Below are positions 1 through 5,149 of a stretch of DNA of 5,149 nucleotides, piece after piece. This stretch comes from Gammaproteobacteria bacterium (lineage in GTDB: Bacteria; Pseudomonadota; Gammaproteobacteria; Enterobacterales; Alteromonadaceae), in assembly GCA_023481025.1 (NCBI GenBank), contig JAMCWV010000251.1, forward strand, positions 1 to 5,149, written 5' to 3'. Under the pieces are notes generated by a model. It was not told the DNA's origin, searched no databases, and saw only the letters and a list, made by a program, of their open reading frames with translations. Numbering within the stretch: position 1 is the stretch's first letter; every line of letters begins with the position of its first letter. The translations under genes and the position numbers were made by a program.

Positions 1-21
1 TCTGGTTGAAGCGATTATTGT
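1..21. repeat. Edge copy of an inverted repeat (matches 375-395)
   Basis: Bases 1-21 are the exact reverse complement of bases 375-395; pairing fails at position 22 against 374. In the gspD frame this segment replaces the residues expected after the Leu-Asp-Asn motif. The shared ACAAT (17-21 read on the minus strand) probably belongs to both the true gspD sequence and the inverted copy, which would be microhomology at a junction. I read this as a chimeric or assembly-derived contig end. Confidence 0.8.
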
Positions 22-1453
22 CCAGAGTAGTAATGCTTGGCGCCGACAAGATGTTTGAGTTCGTGGTGGTTGCAACCGCTTGAATAACGGCAGCCCAACC
101 GTCTTGAACGGTTCCCATCAACAGACCATTGGCATTGCCCAGTAAGCTAGCCAACATGGTGTAGTCACCGCGGCGATCCGGTTCACGAGTAGTATAACGG
201 TTACCCGCATTATCGACCCGCTCGGTTTCTGCACCGCGCTGCGTGCGCGCCGCTTCGGCCGCAATACCGAGCTGGCCAATTGGAACCATTTGGCCATTGC
301 TGTGTTGCATCATGCCAATGTCTTCGCTCACCCATTGAATGCCGAAGTTAACACCGTCTCCTTCAAATACTTCAACAATAATCGCTTCAACCAGAACTTG
401 GGCTCGGCGAATATCGAGCTGATTAATCACGCCTTCAAGGGCGCGCAACATGTCAGGTTGAGCAGTAATGACTAGAGCATTCGTTGGTTCATGCGCTTCA
501 ATGCTAATTTCAGTACCGGTACGGCCACGGGGTGCTGCTTGAGCACTTTGACCACTGCCACTTTGTGAGCGCTGTTCGGCCAAAATCGACTGAGTCATGC
601 CCCGAAGTAGGTCGACCATTTCATTCGCTTTGGCATAGCGCAGATAATAGACTCGAGTATTGCCCGTCGTTTCCATTTCAGTGTCGAGCTGCTTAATCAA
701 ACGAATTGCTCGCTCGCGTGCACGTGGCTCACCACTAATTAATACTCGATTCGTCCGTTCGTCCGGAACAATGCGCGGGACTAACATTTCTGGCACGTTA
801 CTGCCCTGCTGTTGAAACACCGCTTGCGCAATCCGCACCATTTCTGCGGCTGATGAATGTTGTAATTGCACCACTTCAACATCTTGATTACCCGCTTGGT
901 CTACCCGACGGATAATGTCGACAAGACGGTTCAGCAGTTCCGCTCGGCCAGACAACATAATCACGTTCGACGGGTCGTAAGTCATCACCGCGCCGCCTTT
1001 CGCTTGTTCATTCAACTGGCGAAGTAATGGACCAAGTTCTCGCACCGAGACGTTCTGCACCGCAATCACTCGCGTGACCCACTCATCACCACTGTAGCTA
1101 TCGTCATCGACCACCGGTGTAGGTTTCGTGCGTGCGTCGCGCTCACGAATAACTTTCAGCACACCGTTGTCCATGCGCACGACAGCGAACCCATATACTT
1201 CCAGCACATTCAGGAAAAACGCATAATACTGGTCGCGGCTCATGACATTGTAGCTACGGACGTTAATTCGCCCGCGCACCTCAGGGTCAATAATAATCGT
1301 CTCTTCCAGGTTGCGGCTGACCGACTGAATAAATTCGGCAATTTCTGTGTTCATAAAGCTCGCTGAAAACTCTTCTTCAGCAATAGCAGCAGCTGGCACT
1401 AGCGCTAAACTCGCCGCAAGTGTTAAGCCTAGTAGTTGAGATAAAAGACGCAT
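1..1453 (-). CDS. gspD: Type II secretion system secretin GspD, 3'-truncated by the window edge
   Basis: GspD forms the multimeric outer-membrane channel through which the type II secretion system exports folded periplasmic proteins. The frame is open from the ATG at 1453 to the left edge, giving 484 codons without a stop. Residues 1-25 form a Sec signal peptide (MRLLSQLLGL start, long Leu/Ala core, likely cleavage after Ala-Ile-Ala at 25). Family knowledge places N0 at about 29-105, N1 at 125-187, N2 at 190-260 and N3 at 265-350. N3 carries a Ser/Gln/Gly-rich loop at 293-313. The secretin core begins near 351 (QVLVEAIIVEV). The conserved stretch ILSAPSITTLDN ends at 479. Full-length relatives run to roughly 650-700 residues, so about a quarter to a third is missing, including most of the C-terminal beta-barrel. 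The last five residues (NRFNQ) do not fit the family and coincide with an inverted copy of bases 375-395, so they are probably artefactual. The gene lies 8 bp after gspC and is almost certainly co-transcribed with it. Confidence 0.95.
   Translation of the reverse strand, partial: MRLLSQLLGLTLAASLALVPAAAIAEEEFSASFMNTEIAEFIQSVSRNLEETIIIDPEVRGRINVRSYNVMSRDQYYAFFLNVLEVYGFAVVRMDNGVLKVIRERDARTKPTPVVDDDSYSGDEWVTRVIAVQNVSVRELGPLLRQLNEQAKGGAVMTYDPSNVIMLSGRAELLNRLVDIIRRVDQAGNQDVEVVQLQHSSAAEMVRIAQAVFQQQGSNVPEMLVPRIVPDERTNRVLISGEPRARERAIRLIKQLDTEMETTGNTRVYYLRYAKANEMVDLLRGMTQSILAEQRSQSGSGQSAQAAPRGRTGTEISIEAHEPTNALVITAQPDMLRALEGVINQLDIRRAQVLVEAIIVEVFEGDGVNFGIQWVSEDIGMMQHSNGQMVPIGQLGIAAEAARTQRGAETERVDNAGNRYTTREPDRRGDYTMLASLLGNANGLLMGTVQDGWAAVIQAVATTTNSNILSAPSITTLDNNRFNQ
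375..395. repeat. Internal partner of the edge inverted repeat, within gspD
   Basis: This is the native location of the 21-base sequence. In the gspD frame it encodes residues 353-360 (within QVLVEAIIVEV), which sit in the conserved opening of the secretin core. It therefore belongs here, and the copy at 1-21 is the misplaced one. The two arms are separated by 353 bp. Confidence 0.8.
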
Positions 1454-1459
1454 GGTTGT

Positions 1460-1464
1460 ACCTA
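1460..1464 (-). promoter_or_regulatory. Ribosome binding site of gspD overlapping the gspC stop codon
   Basis: On the minus strand the TAG stop of gspC (1464-1462) is part of the sequence TAGGT, whose AGGT can serve as a Shine-Dalgarno core 6 nt before the gspD ATG at 1453. The overlap of stop codon and binding site suggests translational coupling of gspC to gspD. Confidence 0.5.
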
Positions 1465-2388
1465 TTCGTTTGGAATTCGGAGTTCAAGAGTCACCGGCTC
1501 ACCAGCACGTAATACCACAATGGTTGCCTGTGTGAGCGACTCTAAACTTTGCATCAGCGACATCGCTTCTGCTGCATTGGTCAAATCATAGCCGTTGAGC
1601 ATAATGGCGATATCGCCATCGCGTAGCCCTGCTGCCCGAAAAATTTCCGGGTTTGACTTCGGGCTTAAGCGATAGCCAACTAATTCACCTGCTTCGCTAT
1701 GGGGCGTGATCGAAATTAATTCCATCACGTTGTCGATCATCACTTCTGGTGTGCCGGTTAACTGCGCCGGTGCTTGCGCGGGTACACTCGAACCACGCGT
1801 TTGTGCAGCGGCTTGGGCGCTAGGCCGAGTGGAAGAAAATTCAGGGGTAAAGTCATCGCGGCCATATAGGTACAAAGTTTCCATACGGCCGGCGTTTTCA
1901 ATCAATATACGGTCGACGTGAATTTCACGGACCACAGCTCGGCTCGACTGAATCGTTTCGCCGATAATGTACACAACTTGGTTATTGCCTTGTTGCACGA
2001 TAGCGGCGGAAAGATCAGGATTGTTACTAGCGGTTACACCAATTAAGCGAATATTCAAAGTCGTTTCAGGTGCGGCCGTCGGGCGAGCTTGCTGAGCCGG
2101 CTGGGCGCCAAATTCACCGAACAAATGCAAACTGCGAACGTCATTCACGCCCTGAGAATTCGTTTGCTGACTCGACGATTGTTGACTACTTGACGAAACA
2201 GCGATAGGTGTCACATCAGCCGGTGTAAAAACTCGAAGGGTCAGCAGTGCAACCTGAATCGCAATGAGTATAAGCAAGACGACGCCCAACAGCATTGCCG
2301 TTGTCGCGATTGTCGATGCCCCTACTGCGGCGAGTCCGCCGCGACCACTGACACCAAGGCGTAACCCTGATGAGAGGAAATTTTTCAT
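1462..2388 (-). CDS. gspC: Type II secretion system inner-membrane clamp protein GspC
   Basis: GspC connects the inner-membrane platform of the type II secretion system to the GspD secretin in the periplasm. The 308-residue protein shows the family architecture: a short cytoplasmic N-terminus, one membrane anchor at about 30-51 (MLLGVVLLILIAIQVALLTL), and a Ser/Gln-rich linker at 65-79. The homology region (HR) follows at about 87-174, with LIGVTASNNPDLSAAIV followed by DRILIENAGRMETLYL. A second, Ala/Gln-rich linker lies at 186-212, and a C-terminal PDZ domain at about 225-305 contains RAAGLRDGDIAIMLNGYDLT. In known systems the HR domain contacts the N0 domain of GspD, and the PDZ domain is implicated in substrate or secretin interaction. 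The ATG at 2388 has an AAGGG just upstream. The gene is first in its operon, directly before gspD, and divergent from hslR. The presence of a PDZ rather than a coiled-coil C-terminus fits the Vibrio/Aeromonas type. Confidence 0.95.
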   Translation of the reverse strand: MKNFLSSGLRLGVSGRGGLAAVGASTIATTAMLLGVVLLILIAIQVALLTLRVFTPADVTPIAVSSSSQQSSSQQTNSQGVNDVRSLHLFGEFGAQPAQQARPTAAPETTLNIRLIGVTASNNPDLSAAIVQQGNNQVVYIIGETIQSSRAVVREIHVDRILIENAGRMETLYLYGRDDFTPEFSSTRPSAQAAAQTRGSSVPAQAPAQLTGTPEVMIDNVMELISITPHSEAGELVGYRLSPKSNPEIFRAAGLRDGDIAIMLNGYDLTNAAEAMSLMQSLESLTQATIVVLRAGEPVTLELRIPNE

Positions 2389-2391
2389 AAA

Positions 2392-2396
2392 CCCTT
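2392..2396 (-). promoter_or_regulatory. Probable ribosome binding site of gspC
   Basis: The minus strand reads GGCAAGGGTTT immediately before the ATG at 2388. AAGGG is a plausible Shine-Dalgarno core, but its 3-nt spacing is shorter than usual, so initiation may be modest. Confidence 0.4.
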
Positions 2397-2422
2397 GCCT
2401 GCAACCGGCCTATTGAATTTTT

Positions 2423-2451
2423 GTTATAAGATTTTCATTCTAGCTTGCTAA
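2423..2451 (-). promoter_or_regulatory. Candidate sigma70-type promoter for gspC-gspD
   Basis: On the minus strand, TTAGCA (2451-2446, four of six consensus positions) and TATAAC (2428-2423, five of six) are separated by exactly 17 nt. Transcription would start near 2416, giving a leader of about 28 nt before gspC. The surrounding region is AT-rich, as expected. This is a match by eye and has not been scored against a background model. Confidence 0.45.
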
Positions 2452-2497
2452 TGTCAGAACAACAACGTGTATTCAGGTAAAAAAATGTAAGGAATCA

Positions 2498-2506
2498 TGT
2501 TAATAT
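2498..2506 (+). promoter_or_regulatory. Weak candidate extended -10 element for hslR-hslO
   Basis: The sequence TGTTAATAT has the TGn motif of an extended -10 followed by a hexamer matching TATAAT at four of six positions. It would start transcription about 25-30 nt before the hslR start. No recognisable -35 lies 16-18 nt upstream, and no good sigma32 pair is visible in 2389-2539. A heat-shock promoter, expected from the E. coli regulon, is therefore not demonstrated here. Confidence 0.2.
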
Positions 2507-2529
2507 TCGTTGACTTAATTTCTTTCGAT

Positions 2530-2533
2530 GGGG
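2530..2533 (+). promoter_or_regulatory. Ribosome binding site that decides the hslR start
   Basis: GGGG (within ATGGGGC) lies 6 nt before the ATG at 2540, a good spacing. The alternative in-frame ATG at 2528 is preceded only by T-rich sequence (ATTTCTTTCG) with no Shine-Dalgarno match. This favours initiation at 2540. Confidence 0.5.
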
Positions 2534-2539
2534 CATGGC

Positions 2540-2932
2540 ATGTCAGGCAATGACGAGACCACTATCCGCTTAGACAAATGGCTGTGGGCAGCACGCTTTT
2601 TCAAAACGCGCGGTTTAGCCCGTACCGCCATCCAAGCCGGCAAAGTCACCTACAACGGCCAGCGCAGTAAGCCCGCCAAAACAGTCGAGCTGAATGCACT
2701 GATTAATGTGCCTCGCGGTACCGATCGCCTTGAAGTCATTGTCCGCCAACTCAGCGACCAACGCCGTGGCGCACCGGAAGCTCAGTTACTCTACGAGGAA
2801 ACCCCTGAGAGTGTTAAAAAGCGCGAAGAAAATGCTGCAGCGCGGAAACTGAATTCACTGTATAATCCGCACCCCGATCAGCGTCCTGACAAAAAGCAGC
2901 GGCGCGAACTCATTAAGTTTAAACACCAGTAG
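2540..2932 (+). CDS. hslR: Heat shock protein 15 (Hsp15), S4-domain 50S/nascent-chain tRNA binding protein
   Basis: Hsp15 binds free 50S subunits that still carry nascent-chain tRNA after premature dissociation, and helps recycle them. From the ATG at 2540 the protein has 130 residues, close to the 133 of E. coli. The S4 RNA-binding domain occupies about 9-56, with the signature RLDKWLWAARFFKTR, then AGKVTYNGQRSKPAK. The conserved C-terminal extension includes LLYEETPESVKKREE (84-98) and HPDQRPDKKQRRELIKF (111-127), rich in basic residues as expected for rRNA contact. An in-frame ATG at 2528 would add four residues (MGHG) but lacks a binding site, so I prefer 2540. The gene is followed after 17 nt by hslO, the same pairing as in E. 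coli, and is divergent from gspC. Regulation by heat shock is known in E. coli, but no sigma32 promoter is evident here. Confidence 0.95.
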   Translation: MSGNDETTIRLDKWLWAARFFKTRGLARTAIQAGKVTYNGQRSKPAKTVELNALINVPRGTDRLEVIVRQLSDQRRGAPEAQLLYEETPESVKKREENAAARKLNSLYNPHPDQRPDKKQRRELIKFKHQ

Positions 2933-2938
2933 TGACAC

Positions 2939-2943
2939 GAGGA
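2939..2943 (+). promoter_or_regulatory. Ribosome binding site that decides the hslO start
   Basis: GAGGA lies 6 nt before the ATG at 2950, a strong Shine-Dalgarno match. A GTG at 2932, overlapping the hslR stop codon, would extend the protein by six residues (MTRGPI). It has no comparable site, so the ATG at 2950 is the better start. Confidence 0.7.
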
Positions 2944-2949
2944 CCCATT

Positions 2950-3816
2950 ATGCACAGCACGGATATTATTGCCCGTTTTGCGTTTCGCAACCACGATGTG
3001 CGTGGCGAACTAGTCCGTTTGCAGGAAAGTTATCAAGCGCTAATCGCCAACCACGATTATCCAGTGGGCGTGCAGAAACTACTGGGTGAACTCATGGCCG
3101 TAACCAGTCTTCTCACCGCAACGTTGAAGTTCGAAGGCCATATTAATGTGCAGATTCAGGGTAATGGCCCACTCAACTATGCCACCGTCAATGGTAGCCA
3201 CGATCAAGCGTTGCGCGGTGTCGCTCGCTTAACCGACACACCGAAAGATGACAGCTTTCTAGGGCTCGTTGGCGAAGGCGCATACCTTGTCATTACCTTA
3301 AGCCCTGAGCACGGTGAAGAATATCAAGGTGTGGTTGGTATTGAAGGCGACAGCCTTGCTAGCACTATTGAAGCCTATTTCGAGCAATCTGAGCAGTTGC
3401 CGACTAAGGTTTGGCTGTTCACTGAACCAGAACAGGGGTTTGCTGGTGGCTTCTTCCTCCAAGTTCTGCCAGCAAGTGACAAAGACACCGAGGGCTTCGA
3501 TCATTTATCGACACTTGCAGCGACATTAACGGCCGAAGAGCTGTTTAACTTGCCAACTGAGCAAGTCTTGCACCGCCATGATCACGAAGAAGACGTCGAG
3601 TTGTATCCAGAGCACAACGTCCGCTTCTTTTGTGGTTGTTCGCGCGCACGTACCGAAATTGCACTGCGCAGCGTTCCCGCGGCAGAGCTACACGACATCA
3701 TTGCCGAAAAAGGCGAATTACGTCTAACCTGCGACTACTGTTTAACCGATTATGTTTTCAATGACTTTGACGTTGACGCACTGAACGCCCACGAAGCACC
3801 GTCACAAGCACAGTAG
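2950..3816 (+). CDS. hslO: Redox-regulated chaperone Hsp33
   Basis: Hsp33 is a cytosolic holdase. Oxidation of its zinc-binding cysteines releases zinc, unfolds the C-terminal switch and exposes binding surfaces for unfolding proteins. The 288-residue product matches the family size (292 in E. coli). The N-terminal chaperone domain (about 5-175) contains VRGELVRLQE, HDYPVGVQKLLGELMAVTSL, TATLKFEGHINVQIQGNGP and GVVGIEGDSLA. A linker with FDHLSTLAATLTAEELF (183-199) follows. The redox switch carries the zinc ligands Cys228 and Cys230 (CGC) and Cys261 and Cys264 (CDYC). These are the only four cysteines. The two non-ligand cysteines of the E. coli protein (141 and 239) are absent, which should not prevent activation because the four ligands are the switch. 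The gene starts 17 nt after hslR, so the two are probably one transcript, ending at the hairpin 3862-3895. Confidence 0.97.
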   Translation: MHSTDIIARFAFRNHDVRGELVRLQESYQALIANHDYPVGVQKLLGELMAVTSLLTATLKFEGHINVQIQGNGPLNYATVNGSHDQALRGVARLTDTPKDDSFLGLVGEGAYLVITLSPEHGEEYQGVVGIEGDSLASTIEAYFEQSEQLPTKVWLFTEPEQGFAGGFFLQVLPASDKDTEGFDHLSTLAATLTAEELFNLPTEQVLHRHDHEEDVELYPEHNVRFFCGCSRARTEIALRSVPAAELHDIIAEKGELRLTCDYCLTDYVFNDFDVDALNAHEAPSQAQ

Positions 3817-3861
3817 TCAACGGCTTGTGCGCAATGTTACAAATGCGCAAATCAGTTAGGC

Positions 3862-3895
3862 AAAAGGGCCGTCAGCAAAACTGACGGCCCTTTTT
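3862..3895. terminator. Bidirectional intrinsic terminator shared by hslO and der
   Basis: The perfect 10-bp stem GGGCCGTCAG / CTGACGGCCC (3866-3875 with 3881-3890) has a 5-nt loop, CAAAA. It is flanked by AAAA on the left and TTTTT on the right, which extend the pairing. Read on the plus strand, the stem is followed by TTTTT and ends the hslR-hslO transcript. Read on the minus strand, it is followed by TTTT and can end the der transcript. Its position between two converging genes, about 45 nt after hslO and 25 nt after der, fits both uses. Confidence 0.92.
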
Positions 3896-3919
3896 GTCAC
3901 TCATCCGATGAATGCGAGA

Positions 3920-5149
3920 TTATTTCTTTTTCACAAACTTCATTAAGCGCTTCCGCTTGCGTTGCTGCGACAAGGTCAATGAGTTCTTGCGGCCTTCATA
4001 CGGGTTTTTACTGGTACGGAACTCGACTTGAATTGGCGTTCCCATCAGTTTTAGCGATTTCCGGAAGTAGTTAATCAAATAACGTTTATAACTCACCGGC
4101 AGTTCGTTCACCATGTTGCCATGAATCACGATTAAAGGTGGGTTATATCCGCCCGCATGCGCAAACTTCAGCTTCACGCGACGACCGCGCACCAATGGTG
4201 GCTGGTGGTCTTCTTGCGCCGCTTCCATAATCTTGGTCAAGTGTGCAGTTCCGACACGCTGTGTCGCACTCGCATAGGCTTCTTGCACCGATTCGAACAA
4301 ATGGCCAACGTTCGTGCCATGCAGGGCAGAAATGAAATGAATACGGGCAAAATCAACGAAACCAAGGCGACGGTCTAATTCGCTTTTCACCCGATCTTTC
4401 GCTTCCTGTTCCATGCCGTCCCATTTGTTCACAGCGATCACCACAGAGCGACCGGCGTTCAACACGAAGCCAAGGAGATTTAAGTCTTGATCACTGATCA
4501 CTTCGCGAGCATCAATCACCAATATGATCACGTTCGCTTGTTCGATGGCTTGTAATGTTTTCACCACTGAATATTTTTCAACGGCCATATCAATACGGCC
4601 TCGGCGGCGCACACCTGCAGTATCGATTAACACGTACTCGCGACCATCGCGTTCCATGGGAATAAAGACACTGTCGCGTGTGGTACCTGGCATGTCGTAG
4701 ACCACGACGCGATCTTCACCGAGTATCCGGTTGGTTAATGTCGACTTCCCGACATTCGGTCGGCCGATAATGCCAAGCTTGATTGGCTGCGCTTGTAAGC
4801 GTTCAATTTCAGCTTCAGCGTCTTCCTCGGTTAGCTCGGTTTGCACGTCAGCCTGACGGGCTTGTTCGAGCATCTCTGGAAATTCGAGTGCGAGCGGGTC
4901 AAGTACTTCACGCAACAATTGCGATACACCGCGACCGTGCGCAGCTGCGATTTGAAAAACTTCACCAAGGCCAAGACCATAGAAGTCCGCCGCTGCGGCA
5001 TCGCCGTCGAGGCCATCGACTTTGTTAGCAACCAGGTAAACTGGCTTGTCTTGTTTACGCAGATACTCAGCAATAAACTCGTCAGCAGCGTTGGCGCCTT
5101 CACGAGCGTCCACCAAAAACAACACCACATCGGCTTCATCAATGGCAGC
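3920..5149 (-). CDS. der: Ribosome biogenesis GTPase Der (EngA), 5'-truncated by the window edge
   Basis: Der is an essential double-GTPase that acts in maturation of the 50S ribosomal subunit. The visible 409 codons begin in frame at the right edge ([16 protein letters not shown]) and end at a TAA at 3920-3922. Of GTPase domain 1 only the end is present: the DAR motif, G4 NKVD (42-45) and a G5-like AAAHGRG (68-74). An acidic linker (EEDAEAEIE) follows. Domain 2 is complete: the P-loop GRPNVGKST (129-137), G2 in DMPGTTRDS (152-160), G3 DTAG (176-179), G4 NKWD (241-244) and G5 SAL (274-276). The C-terminal KH-like domain ends in a Lys/Arg-rich tail ([15 protein letters not shown]), normal for the family. 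About 75 N-terminal residues, including the first P-loop, lie outside the window, as do its promoter and start. It converges on hslO across a shared terminator. In many gammaproteobacteria bamB lies just upstream of der, which would be beyond the right edge. Confidence 0.97.
   Translation of the reverse strand, partial: AAIDEADVVLFLVDAREGANAADEFIAEYLRKQDKPVYLVANKVDGLDGDAAAADFYGLGLGEVFQIAAAHGRGVSQLLREVLDPLALEFPEMLEQARQADVQTELTEEDAEAEIERLQAQPIKLGIIGRPNVGKSTLTNRILGEDRVVVYDMPGTTRDSVFIPMERDGREYVLIDTAGVRRRGRIDMAVEKYSVVKTLQAIEQANVIILVIDAREVISDQDLNLLGFVLNAGRSVVIAVNKWDGMEQEAKDRVKSELDRRLGFVDFARIHFISALHGTNVGHLFESVQEAYASATQRVGTAHLTKIMEAAQEDHQPPLVRGRRVKLKFAHAGGYNPPLIVIHGNMVNELPVSYKRYLINYFRKSLKLMGTPIQVEFRTSKNPYEGRKNSLTLSQQRKRKRLMKFVKKK

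Noticed and set aside
290..475. A 61-codon open frame on the plus strand within gspD
   Set aside because: It is antisense to well-conserved gspD coding sequence and resembles no family I know. It also contains NNRFNQN, the same residues seen at the gspD edge, which is simply a consequence of the inverted repeat.
2510..2515. TTGACT, a near-consensus -35 hexamer on the plus strand
   Set aside because: A -10 at normal spacing would fall near 2533-2538, placing the transcription start after the hslR start codon at 2540. No -10 match is present there.
2528..2539. Minus-strand CCCCAT resembling a sigma32 -10 element
   Set aside because: It lies at the start of hslR on the opposite strand, and no CTTGAA-like -35 is found 13-15 nt upstream on that strand.
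3298..3529. Short open frames on both strands within hslO
   Set aside because: They lie inside the conserved Hsp33 chaperone domain and have no ribosome binding site or family resemblance.
3828..3849. Two TGCGCA palindromes spaced by 10 nt after hslO
   Set aside because: They could form only a 6-bp stem with a 10-nt loop, pairing does not extend, and no T-tract follows. The strong hairpin just downstream explains termination.
4831..5142. A 103-codon minus-strand frame and other open frames overlapping der
   Set aside because: They overlap der, whose frame carries all the expected GTPase motifs. Their translations show no recognisable domain and are shadows.

Overview
This window looks like ordinary chromosomal DNA from a gammaproteobacterium. 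The proteins resemble those of marine Alteromonadales and Vibrio relatives, and Idiomarina or its kin are possible, but I cannot fix a genus by eye. The evidence is the pairing of a type II secretion (T2SS) gspC/gspD pair with a divergent hslR-hslO heat-shock pair. That neighbourhood is known from Vibrio, Shewanella and related genera. Coding density is high, and I see no mobile element, CRISPR array, tRNA or rRNA.

Layout, left to right. (1) Minus strand, 1-1453: the 5' two thirds to three quarters of gspD, the outer-membrane secretin, running off the left edge. (2) Minus strand, 1462-2388: gspC, the inner-membrane clamp protein, complete and 8 bp upstream of gspD. (3) 2389-2539: a divergent promoter region with a fair sigma70-like promoter for gspC and only weak signals for hslR. 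(4) Plus strand, 2540-2932 and 2950-3816: hslR (Hsp15) and hslO (Hsp33), tightly spaced and probably one transcript. (5) 3862-3895: a strong hairpin with T-tracts on both sides, serving as a shared terminator. (6) Minus strand, 3920-5149: der (engA), the double-GTPase ribosome assembly factor, with its N-terminal G1-G3 region cut off by the right edge.

Functionally there are three units. GspC and GspD link the inner and outer membrane parts of the T2SS that exports folded proteins from the periplasm. Hsp15 and Hsp33 deal with stalled 50S subunits and with oxidative unfolding. Der matures the 50S subunit. hslR and der both concern the large ribosomal subunit, but they are on opposite strands and separated by a terminator, so this is proximity and not an operon.

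The one real anomaly is at the left edge. The first 21 bases are an exact reverse complement of bases 375-395 inside gspD. They replace the conserved secretin sequence that should follow the Leu-Asp-Asn motif. This looks like a fold-back chimera or assembly artefact at a contig end, not biology. I found no convincing undescribed system here.
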